From positions 26,635,001-26,699,000 of the forward strand of contig CATNEN010000038.1 in the NCBI GenBank assembly GCA_950097015.1: a stretch of DNA of 64,000 nt, written 5' to 3'. Every line of letters begins with the position of its first letter. Positions within the stretch are counted from its first letter, which is position 1. This DNA comes from Macrostomum hystrix. Lineage: Eukaryota > Platyhelminthes > Macrostomidae. Below the pieces are notes generated by a model. It saw nothing but the letters and a program-made list of their open reading frames with translations, did no database searches and had not been told where the DNA came from. The position numbers and the translations under genes were made by a program. Shown piece after piece: positions 55,901-64,000 of the stretch.

Positions 55901-57892
55901 AATACCATTCATTTGTTAGGACAGTTTCGTGTACTTCTTGACGTTGACCGAGAAAAGTCATTACCTCATTTCATGAGCTTTAGGGTGGGTCATCACCCCA
56001 TTCTTGGATTGTTATTAATAACCCTACCCTAAACAATTTGGAAGGTCACTATTTGGGGCGCAGCCGTGTAGAGAAGGTGTGGGGGCTTGTCGTGCAATGT
56101 ACACCCTTTTAAGGCGAACCTCCGAGGCACAGTGACAGTGTACACTTACCTGACAATGCAGGCAGTCAGCGAAGTGGGCAGAATTGCCTCCTCGCTGGCT
56201 GCGGGTCTAGTGTCACCAAGTGATGCGCCATTGCCAACAGCCCTCCTGCAAACATTTATTAACTTAAGTCATACCCCCAGCTACCTAGCTACTTTGAAAG
56301 TTCATTACCCTTTGTTTTTACATCCCCCTTCTTTCTGTGCTTGTCTACGCTCGCGAGCCCTCTTATTGTACTTTTTCCCCTCTCCCTCTATATGTTCACA
56401 TTTTTAACTAACCTTCATGTCTCTTTCCTCTCCTTCGTCTCTGATTGGCTAGCTGCTCGTCTCTCTTTCCTCACCCCCTCCTTTTCAGCTCTTACCCTCT
56501 AGCTTAGCCCGTCCTAAACTAGTCTTACCCTTGTACCCACTCCTATCTCTTGGTTAATGTATGATTCTTGGCCTAGAGGGCTTCTGCCTGCCATGTTAAC
56601 ACTGGTTTTATCTATTTTAAGAAATAACAACACCCAAAATAAAGTATAGGCTATTACCCTACCTTGGTACTTTTAAAGGTCATCAATCATCATTACCCCA
56701 GAGTTCTGGCAAGGCAGAATACTCACTGTAGGTCGCCTCTTTCGTCTTCGCCGTCTGCCACGTCGGCCAACACCGCAGCAGTTGCGACAGAATTTCAGCA
56801 ATGCATCAGCCTCAGATCGTCTAGTTGTGAACCAGAATTCGTCAATAGAACTTGTTGACGGAGGGACAATAGCAGAGTTGGATGTGCTGGACAGTTTTTG
56901 ATCAAATTTTCTACAACCGAAGCAGAGATAGATTGGCATAGCGGGAGATGCCGATGAGCCATCATCAGGGATGTTGGGCCGATACTCAAACTGGCACTGA
57001 GCTGGCCGGTCATCTGGCCTAGTGCCAATCAGTTCGGGACTAGTGTAGGCCGCCAGATATGCTAAGCCAGCCACAGGCCTAGCAACACAATAAGCTTCTG
57101 GCCCACGATCTACTACCAACGGATCGGACAGAGAGGGCTCAAACAGTAAACTATTTGGAGTCACAAGCAGGCAGCCGCTGGCAACGCCCTCGCATCTAGT
57201 CATTAGTCTGGCATTGGCGCGAACGAATCGCGGCCTGGCGCCCAGATAAGAAGGCCTATCTGGATCTCTAGGCGCGCTGACAATTTCAGCATCCTTTGTT
57301 GTGCTGCTGCTGCTGCTGCTCCGGGGCACAGTGAGACGAAGGCCGGGGTAGAGAAGCTCACCGGACCGAAACCGCTGACGATTTAGTCTACGCAGTTCGC
57401 CAGGCGTTGTGTCAAAGCGAGCGGCGACACTGTTAAAAGTGTCTCCATCAACGATCTAAGAAATAAAATTTTATAACTCAATGCAAGAAACATGTCCCAA
57501 ATTCAATAAAAAAGCTTTTGAAACAACTTAACTAATGTAATAGAAGACACTAAAAAACACCTAAATTTATCTAGAATAAAAACACTTAAGTTAAAAACTT
57601 TAAGACTTAAAAAGTTACTTTACCTAAAATGCTACTTTACATAGAAATGCAAGGAACAAAATTGTAATCAGCATTGCACTTTTGAAACTATATACCATGT
57701 ACTTTTATCCCTCTACAGTTTTGTTCTGCTAAATCAAGACTAATACTAAATCAAATAAAAAAACGATCAAAGTTTTTGCCTATAGTATTTAGGGAATGCA
57801 CATCTTACACAAATTATATAATAAGGCAATAAATATAACTTTTTTGTACTGACCACATATTCAGAAGTATCCTTCTCATCCATCGAAGTCAT
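46915..57892 (-). CDS. OXR1: OXR1/NCOA7-type LysM-TLDc protein (exons 1, 2, penultimate and last identified)
   Basis: TLDc proteins of the OXR1/NCOA7 family protect against oxidative stress and bind the V-ATPase. Exons in coding order: 57892-57854 (13 codons from ATG), 57455-56727, 53150-52424, 47278-46915 (stop TAG). A LysM domain covers about residues 12-57 (VDGDTFNSVAARFDTTPGELRRLN). A GRAM-like region follows (RFVRANARL...GCLLVTPNSLLFEP...SDPLVV), then EFWFTTRRSEADALLKF, a linker, and the TLDc domain (YYGTGETFVFRWE, YAWTGENMFFIRGE, GRCAIWLDSDLCRGRS, EDFLVRDLEIWAF). The exon at 56727 ends in phase 0 but the one at 53150 needs a preceding single base, so a small linker exon (3n+1 nt) between 53150 and 56727 is missing from this model. 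An acidic Ser/Asp-rich insertion of about 40 residues splits the TLDc domain. The last intron contains a retrotransposon. Confidence 0.88.
47285..47425. repeat. GTGACAG-type minisatellite, left part
   Basis: Short units such as GGAGTGACAGAAGAGTGACAG and AGTGACAGTGGGAG sit in the last OXR1 intron. The array is cut by the LTR element at 47426 and resumes at 52109. Confidence 0.9.
47426..47737 (+). repeat. 5' LTR
   Basis: 312 bp, TG...CA. It contains an imperfect 88-bp tandem duplication (starting at 47441 and 47529), each half with an inverted repeat GCAGCCAGCGCG/CGCGCTGGCAGC. A TATA-like ATAAAATATATA lies at 47652-47663, followed by the likely transcription start region. It is matched over its whole length by the LTR at 51797. 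Confidence 0.96.
47763..50381 (+). CDS. Gag-protease-reverse transcriptase-RNase H polyprotein of the LTR element
   Basis: 872 codons from the ATG 26 nt after the LTR to an in-frame TGA. The gag-like region has FEDSVETWDEYQERLEQHF and VAEFLAELRKLAEFCNFG. Two CCHC zinc knuckles are at about 212-225 (CFRCLSTRHLASKC) and 232-245 (CFKCSKTGHTAKAC). The protease has DTGAS at about 306. The RT has LPFGVSIAPSVFQ and the catalytic FIDD (about 584-587). RNase H follows (LECDASQYGLGAV, Asp near 733; LLTDHRPL). Gag and pol are fused without frameshift, as in mag-type elements. The frame then continues open after the TGA into integrase. All motifs are intact. The protein would act in retrotransposition within the cell. 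Confidence 0.96.
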   Translation: MPAHGIGEFEDSVETWDEYQERLEQHFLAQDITDEGKKRATLLSVCGRKTFQLARSLCSPAKVAGKSYDDICSLLSGHFNPRPSEIVQRFHFNNRAQRAGETVAEFLAELRKLAEFCNFGNSLSDMLRDRLVCGIADQQIQRRLLMEPTLTLDTAKEIARAGESAAINCRSLGSANSAAPTPSTESDAVLRMERQRPEEDSRQLGAESRRRCFRCLSTRHLASKCPFVDKRCFKCSKTGHTAKACKTDALRQQQTHQLVEQVTTSASPDEVSYPFYHLGADRPQSSFPPIRTSVFIEGRQHEMEVDTGASVSLMSERTFKANLDGLVTLSRSTIQLSTYTGQAVRVLGQLSVRVRVSADSDEAQLRLLVVAGDGPSLLGRDWLAQLRLDWQSVKRIGDPAEKLIKEFSDVFQGLGEFNGKPVSISLKETARPKFFKARPVPFALREKVEQQLQKEIDQGVLMPVKNSDWASPIVPVMKSDGSVRVCADFKQGVNTAIRPEAYPLPNIDELFARLTGGQKFSKLDLTNAFMQLPLDEEAQEVCTINTSVGLLRYTRLPFGVSIAPSVFQRVMDNLLRGIPHTASFIDDVIITGEDDASHLHNLREVLRVFKESGLTCKLEKCRFFQDEVTYLGHRIDAEGLHPLDDKVQAVLDAPAPTNTTQLRSFLGLINYYGKFLPNLSSVLAPLHRLLEKNSKWRWDRGEAKAFAAAKQLLTHPSVLVHYNAAEDLYLECDASQYGLGAVIFHRQNGMDKPIAYASRSLSAAEKNYCQLEKEALALVFGVRKFHQYLFGREFNLLTDHRPLLGLLGQERPLPTLASGRVQRWALLLTAYRYRLVHRSGTSMLRADALSRLPASSGPKDVPVPPEVIQVMD
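50382..51806 (+). CDS. Integrase portion of the LTR element, in the same frame after a TGA
   Basis: This is the open frame from just after TGA 50379-50381 to TAG 51804-51806, which lies 10 bp inside the 3' LTR. It contains the HHCC zinc domain (HVAHPGASRMK...CQECQ), the DDE core (HIDFAGP, IVSDNGPCF, SNGQAERTV), LLSYRTTPHP, an SH3-like C-terminal domain, and a long Pro-rich/polyproline tail (CCG repeat near 51611-51650) ending STRIRKSPDRLNYGG. No ATG precedes the zinc domain: the first in-frame Met (about 50646) lies inside it. The integrase must therefore be made by readthrough of the TGA, or the TGA is a recent inactivating mutation. Confidence 0.92.
   Translation, partial: LDAGPVTSSDVRNWSRRDATLSQVIRFCLSAWPDKGSLSPDLTPFGKRLQELSVQDGCILWGCRVVIPEACRSSLLESLHVAHPGASRMKSLARSYIWWPGMDRDIEAKAAGCQECQKHQRVGPEVPLQPWPLPTRPWSRIHIDFAGPVQGRMLLVVVDSYSKWIDVHVTSATTSSATIEKLRQTFSAHGLPDAIVSDNGPCFASSEFETFCAKNGIRHIRTPPYHPASNGQAERTVQTVKSSLKKQASDGSSLETQLARFLLSYRTTPHPTTGVAPCELLMRRSLRTLLDVPRPDIAKRVLENQEKQRLQHDSGAHGRSFAEGEAVFVQDFSCGKERSWTRATVVGIEGSNWYQCNLPDNRTVRRHANQMRCDTTHRNVDQQPRGLVCQPPQLPPPLPLAPPPSSTPTTPPPPPPPPPPPPPPTSLHQPPPTPPTMAPQQQQRQDQSPQHVPRRSTRIRKSPDRLNYGGRSVM
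51797..52108 (+). repeat. 3' LTR
   Basis: 312 bp, the partner of 47426-47737. No substitution was noticed when the two were read against each other. The integrase reading frame terminates in its first 10 bases. Confidence 0.96.
52109..52408. repeat. GTGACAG-type minisatellite, right part
   Basis: This continues the array interrupted by the LTR element, with AGTGACAGTGGGAG and GGAGTGACAGCG subtypes. It ends about 15 bp before the OXR1 exon donor at 52423. Confidence 0.9.
53190..53615. repeat. ~24-bp degenerate minisatellite in an OXR1 intron
   Basis: About 18 copies of units such as GAATTTAGGATAATTGGGAT and TTCAGGATTTAGAAAAATTGG, alternating among four or five subtypes. It starts close to the acceptor side of the 53150 exon. 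Confidence 0.9.
53640..54130. other. OXR1 intron sequence without recognised features
   Basis: AT-rich sequence. I searched it by eye for the missing OXR1 linker exon and found no open segment with good splice sites. Confidence 0.4.
54145..55372. repeat. 30-bp minisatellite (about 41 copies) in an OXR1 intron
   Basis: The unit contains CTGAGGATCTGGGAAGATAA and CAGACCCAGC, with AACAG/AATAG and CTGAG/CCGAG variants and occasional GGTAAAAAAAG copies. The 30-bp period keeps a minus-strand frame open for 446 codons, which is a repeat artefact. Confidence 0.96.
55375..56082. other. OXR1 intron sequence without recognised features
   Basis: Non-repetitive AT-rich sequence with only chance ORFs (for example near 55491-55733). 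No missing OXR1 exon could be recognised here either. Confidence 0.4.
56083..56262 (+). repeat. Dispersed short repeat, copy 3
   Basis: This is the clearest copy: AAGGCGAACCTCCGAGGCAC, AGTGACAGTGTACAC, CTGACAATG, GCAGAATTGCCTCCTCGCTG, GCTGCGGGTCTAGTGTCACC, CATTGCCAACAGCCCTCCTG. It lies in an OXR1 intron in the antisense orientation. No A/B boxes and no terminal repeats were recognised. Confidence 0.78.
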
Positions 57893-60470
57893 TACTGTGA
57901 GCCTGTTAATGCAATGGTAACAGTTATAGAGTCACAGCTGGAATATAATTAAAGATAATATTTTATCGATTTTAAAACAACAAAGAAAAGAAAATTTAAA
58001 TAAAGTTCATAAAATTACAATACCATGTCACAATAATTGGACTACTCACTAAGCTACACAACTAAAAATAAATTTAGAGACTACCTTTCTGTTTTAGCTT
58101 TAACAAAAAAAATGTAGTATTAACAAAAAACTGTGAATGTAGACTAATGATCTTATTGATCTAGAATTTTAAGCCAGTGTACAAAGTCAGTGTGTATATG
58201 TATACAAACAATAGCTAATTTAAAGCAGTAAAAACCAAAGCATAACTGTAAAACAATCTAATTACACTTTTATTTTCTACAAAACATAAATAATACAGTA
58301 GCAGTACTTATTTTAGTTGATTAAATGTACATATACGTCATCTCTTGCATACTAAACCAGAAAGAATTATCCTAAACTTCAACAATGATTTTGCTTAAAT
58401 TATAATAGTAAATAAATATATATGTCATAACAAGAAAAAAACAAAGCAGTTGATTATTCTTAAAAACATTATCAAGATTTCATTTACTAGGCTTCTTAAA
58501 CTTTAATCCTGTTAAAATACTTCGGGTCTCCTCATCGACACACTTAAAACTTTCACTCTAAAAATGTAATCTGCATTAAATTTGTAATTAGTTATCTTTG
58601 CAATATTAAAAAAATGTTCCTTGATTTTTTCTAAACTAGGAATAAGAAACTAAATTGAGAAAGGAACATTTTTTGCATTATTCATATTTTTATACAAAAG
58701 CATTCAAGTCTTCGTTCGTACTTAGAGTGTTGCAAGTACATTTACCATTGTGCGTTTCTATGAACTCCGAGTTCTAAATTGATGAACTCTCAGCGTTAAT
58801 TTAGCGCGAACGAAAAATACACAATAAAACAAAACTGACAATTACTATGTAGATACCTGCACCGTCTTGCTAATTCTGTGGGAGTTTCGCTAACTTCGAA
58901 CATTTTTTAAAATATTATTTTGGAGAAAAATGAAATAATGTTTTTTAATGTTACTATGGATAAGTCATTTTTTGTACTTGTTTGCCATTGTGACGAGCAT
59001 TTAATATGTAATCTAATGCAATGTTGCAATGTAATAACCGATGCGTGAAGTTTGTAAGTAATTCATTGATAGTTTTACATATTTGAAAATTTCAATTCAA
59101 AATAAGGTATTAATTGTGTGAAGGCTTGCGTGTACATGTAGACTTAGAAGATTACTTTTACATTAATTAAAACCAGTATTTTTTATTTGAAGACAAAACC
59201 AAACAATTTATAATCTAAGCCATTTTTGGGAATACATGGCATTTTTTAATGCAGCTATACGTCTTGATAGTTTTGATGAGCGAAACGAAATATGGTAGAA
59301 AAGACCATTTGACCAAAGACATTTTGATCGGCTCCATGAGGATCATGTCAGAATAGAGACGACGATCACGTTTCCGGTTACAAACAATAAAAAAATAAAG
59401 CAGTGATGAAGACGCGTTTGTTGACTCTGAACAGAAGTCATTAAGTCGTGCAAGATAGTATGTAATATGCAAGTTATCGTAAATTCATATACTCGTAGTT
59501 AATTCAAGTTCATTATTCAAGTATTGAACTAAATATTCAGTTTTCGAACATAAGAAGATAATAATTCTGAACATAAGAAGCTGAGAAACCTTTCCGCCTG
59601 CATTGTAGACTTCTTCCTTTTATAGAATTATTTTCCGTAGAGCTTTGTTGTAGAGAATATAAGAAACAATAATATAACCGATTTTTGTTAATTTTGCTTA
59701 TAATGAATCTTTCGACATTTGTGAATTTTTAAAATATTTCCAAAGTAATTCGTTTTCTAAAAGTAATAACTTTTGGGCCAGTCAAACTGTAAAAGCAAAG
59801 GTTTTAAAGCAAAGAAAAAATGGTTTTATGTGTCTATAATGGGATCCGCTTTGCTTTAAACTAAATAATTTGTTGGCTATACTAAAACAGTTTTTAAAGG
59901 CATTTTAAAGACTTAACTAAAGCCAACCGTTTCGTGTTTGAACAAAATAATTTTTGAAGAAAATGTGGAGATTGATCAGTCATTCGATGAAAATGAAAAA
60001 ATATTCCGTCTAGAAGGAATGATATTAATAACATGATTAAGGGTAAAAAGAACGAGTATAATTATTCGATTGAATTCTCAAATTCAAGCAATGTTTTTAA
60101 GAAATTGCATTTATATGGTTTATGCAATTTTCTTCAGCTACCAAATTGTGTTATTCACTTGCATTATTTTATGCTTTTTACCTCCCTACCTCGTCGCAGC
60201 AGCCGCTCACTCCGTCAATAAGTCTTCTTAATCCTGATTCGCAAAAATTTTAAAAGGTAAACAGACCCAACCCTACTTTGATGGCCAACCTCACTCCGGT
60301 CCTTTGAACTACTTTATTCTAATTGGCTCCTGCAGCTGCTAAAATCACGTGACCATGAATTCCTACTCTCTCTGCGCTCCAAGTTCTTGATTGGCTGGTT
60401 TCTTTTTTAATACGATTTAAATTCATAGTCTGAAGAGTTTAACACGAAAAAATCGTGCTATAAATCAGCA
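57893..60470. other. Intergenic AT-rich region upstream of OXR1
   Basis: The 2.6 kb immediately upstream of the OXR1 start hold no recognisable gene, RNA or array. The acceptor-like CTCACAG just before the OXR1 ATG suggests that a non-coding 5' exon or spliced leader joins there, so the promoter may lie anywhere in this region. Confidence 0.5.
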
Positions 60471-60809
60471 ATGCCGACATTCAAAGTTATGCGTTCTATT
60501 CGAAAACGACAACATCAGCCTGTAGCTGTTGTTCCTCGTGATTTGCAACCAGGAGTGGAGCTTCCGTACCCTGTAGATCAGCCAGGCAGACTTCGCCAAA
60601 CGGTGCCAAATCGGCCAACTGGCAAATCACCTCCTCGGATGGATCGATGTGACTGCTCTGGTAGGGAGCTGCGAAAATGGCGCGGATTAGACTGTTTTGA
60701 ATTCTTAGAAACCAAAAAAACTAATCGAAAACCAGCCATCTTTATTCGCTACTCACAGTTCAAAAAGACCCACTTGGAGGAGAGGACCCGCTTCTGCTCC
60801 CTTGGATGA
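60471..60809 (+). CDS. Unrecognised small basic protein, 112 residues
   Basis: An ATG-started ORF in a region of more balanced base composition than its AT-rich surroundings. The product is Arg/Lys/Pro-rich with a cysteine group CDCSGRELRKWRGLDCF around residues 58-75. It has no signal peptide or membrane helix, and I do not recognise a family. An imperfect hairpin, CACGA-N5-TCGTG, lies 20 bp upstream. It could be a lineage-specific gene, one exon of a larger gene, or chance. Coding status is uncertain. Confidence 0.35.
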   Translation: MPTFKVMRSIRKRQHQPVAVVPRDLQPGVELPYPVDQPGRLRQTVPNRPTGKSPPRMDRCDCSGRELRKWRGLDCFEFLETKKTNRKPAIFIRYSQFKKTHLEERTRFCSLG

Positions 60810-60869
60810 CGCAAGAGATCCTGTATTGGCGATAACGATGGAATATGCAAATTGCTCGTAGTTTATTGA

Positions 60870-61540
60870 CTATTCAGTGGCAACTCAGCGACATTCTAAA
60901 TCAATTACTCAGTCAGCTACTCTGTTTATAACTACTCAATCAGCTACTCAATTAGCTACTCTGTTAACTACTCAACCAGCTACTCAATTAGCTACTCTGT
61001 AAACTGCTCAATCAGCTACTCAGCCAGCTACTCTGTTTATAACTACTCAACCAGCTACTCAATTAGCTACTCTGTTAACTACTCAACCAGCTACTCAATT
61101 AGCTACTCTGTAAACTGCTCAATCAGCTACTCAGCCAGCTACTCTGTTTATAACTACTCAATCAGCTACTCAATTAGCTACTCTGTTAACTACTCAACCA
61201 GCTACTCAATTAGCTACTCTGTAAACTGCTCAATCAGCTACTCAGCCAGCTACTCTGTTTATAACTACTCAACCAGCTACTCAATTAGCTACTCTGTTAA
61301 CTACTCAACCAGCTACTCAATTAGCTACTCTGTTAACTACTCAACCAGCTACTCAATTAGCTACTCTGTAAACTGCTCAATCAGCTACTCAGCCAGCTAC
61401 TCTGTTAACTACTCCATCAGCTACTCAATCAGCTACTTGTAACTACTCAATCAGCTACTCAATCAGCTACTTGTAACTACTCAATCAGCTACTCAATCAG
61501 CTACTTGTAACTACTCAATCAGCTACTCGATAAAGAACAC
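60870..61540. repeat. CAGCTACTC-type minisatellite
   Basis: About 70 copies of a short motif, AATCAGCTACTC or AACCAGCTACTC, are grouped into a higher-order unit of roughly 100-115 bp that includes CTGTTTATAACTACTC and CTGTAAACTGCTC. It probably lies in a diacylglycerol kinase intron or 3' flank. Confidence 0.92.
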
Positions 61541-61630
61541 AATCAGCTGCCTTATCTAGTTATTACTCAATCACAAAGCGACATTCAATTATAGAATACA
61601 AAGGTCAGTCTGAAAATTTGCAAGACTAAC

Positions 61631-62895
61631 TTCGCGAAGCGAGTCGATGCTGACTCGGGCATCGGCCAGGGTGGCCTCTGAATCGATCAGAATGACTCCG
61701 AGAGCGTCAGCGGCAGTGGCTGAGAAAGAGTTTAGACATGGTGAGCTCACTTGCTTAATAAAATCCCGCGATTATTTAAGCTTATAAAGATCTGTCAGTT
61801 TTGAATGCTTACTGTCATTGCCAGATGCGTCTTTTGCCCCTGCCACGGTGACCAAGATGCTGATGCTCTCGGCGATCATCAGGGATGACGACTGAGGAGA
61901 GCCTGATGAGCTTAGGTGTGTCAGAGTGAGCGGATGGAAGTCACGACGGATCAGAAACGGCCCCTCATCTCTCCCGTGTCTCATCTCTCCCGTGTCTCAT
62001 CTCTCCCGTGTCTCATCTCTCCCGTGTCTCATCTCTCCCGTGTCTCATCTCTCCCGTGTCTCATCTCTCCCGTGTCTCATCTCTCCCGTGTCTCATCTCT
62101 CCCGTGTCTCATCTCTCCCGTGTCTCATCTCTCCCGTGTCTCATCTCTCCCGTGTCTCATCTCTCCCGTGTCTCATCTCTCCCGTGTCTCATCTCTCCCG
62201 TGTCTCATCTCTCCCGTGTCTCATCTCTCCCGTGTCTCATCTCTCCCGTGTCTCATCTCAACCGTGTCTCATCTCTTCCGTGTCTCATCTCAACCGTGTC
62301 TCATCTCTTCCGTGTCTCATCTCAACCGTGTCTCATCTCTCCCGTGTCTCATCTCTCCAGGGGGTCCTCGATAATCAATTGATGACAGTAGACATGCAGC
62401 CAGTGAGGAGGCAAATCTGCGCATTGTCTCATTGTCAGGAAATGTACACTCTCACTGTGCCTTGGAGGTTGGCCCTCAAGGGCGTAAGTTGCACCAAAAA
62501 CCTTATCTTAATGGCTTCGTCCCAAATAAATGTGGACTCACCGCGGAATCATGGTGCGAGAGGCAAACGTGTTAAACCTCTCTGCCACTCACCCCCTGTC
62601 TTAAGTCACTCCAGTCTCAACTAGAACTGTCACCCCGACTCACTCGCCGCTGCTGCGTCTCCGAGGTTTCATGACCAACCGGGCCTGGTTGCGCCAGGCT
62701 ATGCCAATCACCGAGGGCTGCAGGCGCCATGGCTCGCCGTCAATCTGAAATAGAAGAGTAAGTTGTATGTATCTATTTTTAGCAGAGATTTTAGCATCCT
62801 CGCATCACCTGTATGGGTATGACGCGGTTAGTAACTATGCGCGCCCTTCTGCACTGGGAGAGTCTGTGGCCGTGCCAGCCGATTTGCACTGTGGC
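61631..62895 (-). CDS. Diacylglycerol kinase, C-terminal exons (partial gene)
   Basis: Diacylglycerol kinases phosphorylate diacylglycerol to phosphatidic acid, ending DAG signalling. Exons in coding order: 62895-62809 (phase 0), 62744-62644, then probably 61910-61813 and 61719-61631. The first two read WHGHRLSQCRRARIVTNRVIPIQ-IDGEPWRLQPSVIGIAWRNQARLVMKPRR, matching the end of the kinase accessory domain (family form RLAQC...TNKxLPxQVDGEPW). The catalytic domain and regulatory N-terminus lie to the right, beyond the window. The last two exons keep phase (the first through an AAG acceptor) and encode SLMIAESISILVTVAGAKD and ALGVILIDSEATLADARVSID, which I do not recognise; they are less certain. 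The frame is open at the 61631 donor, so further exons lie to the left. The isoform class cannot be assigned. Confidence 0.8.
61970..62362. repeat. 16-bp minisatellite in a diacylglycerol kinase intron
   Basis: About 24 copies of CTCATCTCTCCCGTGT. The right-hand copies alternate with CTCATCTCAACCGTGT and CTCTTCCGTGT variants. The left part is perfectly uniform, showing recent expansion. Confidence 0.96.
62375..62490 (-). repeat. Dispersed short repeat, copy 4 (reversed)
   Basis: The reverse complement shows GGGCCAACCTCCAAGGCACA, GTGAGAGTGTACATTTCCTG, ACAATGAGACAATG, TTTGCCTCCTCACTGGCTGC and TCTACTGTCATCAATTGAT, aligning along the 56083 copy. It ends before the CCCGCAG half. Confidence 0.7.
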
Positions 62896-63014
62896 CTGGT
62901 GGATAAAAGTGCAAATTGTTCACTTTATTACGAAAGTGCTCACGTTCGATTATAAATGCTTGACAAAATATCGTTTATAAAATACATATTAAACATATAT
63001 TATCGATAGGCAAT

Positions 63015-64000
63015 CGACCCGTTATCTAAGTTCTTATCTAAACGCCTATTGATCGCTTATCGACCGTCATATAATAGTTGTTTCGATAGTTTATCAATAT
63101 CTTATTCTATAGCTTATCGATCGGTTATCAATATCTTATTCTATAGCTTATCGATCGTTTTATCAATCTCTCTTGTTCTATAGCTTATCGATCGTTTATC
63201 AATCTCTCTTGTTCTATAGCTTATCGATCGTTTATCAATATCTTATTCTATAGCTTATCGATCGTTTATCAATATCTTATTCTATAGCTTATCGATCGGT
63301 TATCAATATCTTATTCTATAGCTTATCGATCGTTTATCAATATCTTATTCTATAGCTTATCGATCGTTTATCAATATCTTATTCTATAGCTTATCGATCG
63401 GTTATCAATATCTTATTCTATAGCTTATCGATCGTTTATCAATATCTTATTCTATAGCTTATCGATCGTTTTATCAATCTCTCTTGTTCTATAGCTTATC
63501 GATCGTTTATCAATCTCTCTTGTTCTATAGCTTATCGATCGTTTATCAATATCTTATTCTATAGCTTATCGATCGTTTATCAATTTCTCTTGTTCTATAG
63601 CTTATCGATCGTTTATCAATATCTCTTGTTCTATAGCTTATCGATCGTTTTATCAATATCTTATTCTATAGCTTATCGATCGTTTTATCAATATTTTATT
63701 CTATAGCTTATCGATCGTTTATCAATTTCTCTTGTTCTATAGCTTATCGATCGGTTATCAATCTCTCTTGTTCTATAGCTTATCGATCGGTTATCAATCT
63801 CTCTTATTCTATAGCTTATCGATCGTTTTATCAATATCTTATTCTATAGCTTATCGATCGTTTTATCAATATCTTATTCTATAGCTTATCGATCGTTTAT
63901 CAATATCTTATTCTATAGCTTATCGATCGTTTATCAATTTCTCTTGTTCTATAGCTTATCGATCGTTTATCAATATCTTATTCTATAGCTTATCGATCGT
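63015..64000. repeat. 33-35-bp minisatellite, continuing past the window
   Basis: About 29 copies of a unit containing TATAGCTTATCGATCGTTTA and TCAATATCTTATTC, with subtypes TCTCTTGTTC, CGGTTA and CGTTTTA. The unit includes overlapping palindromes ATCGAT and CGATCG. It probably fills another diacylglycerol kinase intron. The right end is cut by the window. Confidence 0.95.

Noticed and set aside
61916-62624. 152-232-codon ORFs near the kinase exons
   Set aside because: Produced by the 16-bp CTCATCTCTCCCGTGT array, open in all three plus frames because the unit has no stops.

Overview
This is a eukaryotic, animal nuclear window. The genes have spliced introns with GT-AG borders (one GC-AG) and the standard code. 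The translation elongation factor carries the animal/fungal-type sequence, and the orthologues (CAND1, NAGPA, ANKUB1, OXR1, diacylglycerol kinase) are metazoan. The extreme load of tandem repeats, the mag-type Ty3/gypsy retrotransposon and the AG|ATG start on CAND1 would fit a free-living flatworm such as a macrostomid. That placement is an inference and was not tested.

Layout, left to right. 383-10034 (+): a CAND1 (cullin exchange factor) gene in 13 exons, reading 1,294 residues in one frame, with minisatellites, two tRNA-derived SINEs and an antisense tRNA-Leu in its introns. 12516-14369 (+): elongation factor 1-alpha in two coding exons with a probable 5'UTR intron. 15.7-21.8 kb: a decayed Ty3/gypsy gag-pol on the minus strand and an integrase fragment on the plus strand, separated by a 1.6-kb 21-bp tandem array. 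A second 21-bp array of 4.4 kb (21.8-26.15 kb) contains a duplicated block of about 1,890 bp. 27891-38462 (-): an eight-exon NAGPA gene (the mannose-6-phosphate uncovering enzyme, 544 residues) whose introns are mostly minisatellite. 39039-44599 (+): a seven-exon ANKUB1-like gene (501 residues), head to head with NAGPA. 46915-57892 (-): an OXR1/NCOA7-type LysM-TLDc gene. Its last intron holds a 4.68-kb Ty3/gypsy element with two 312-bp LTRs that read as identical and a 5-bp target duplication. 60471-60809 (+): an unrecognised small ORF. 61631-62895 (-): C-terminal exons of a diacylglycerol kinase that continues beyond the window.

The genes are unrelated housekeeping or endomembrane functions and do not form an operon or a joint system. 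The distinctive feature is architectural. Roughly a third of the window is tandem repeat, and nearly every intron longer than about 350 bp has its own private minisatellite with a unit not shared with any other intron. Exon chains were built by requiring splice sites, phase and family similarity to agree. For CAND1, NAGPA, ANKUB1 and EF1-alpha the summed exon lengths are exact multiples of three, which supports the models. OXR1 needs one small linker exon that I could not find.
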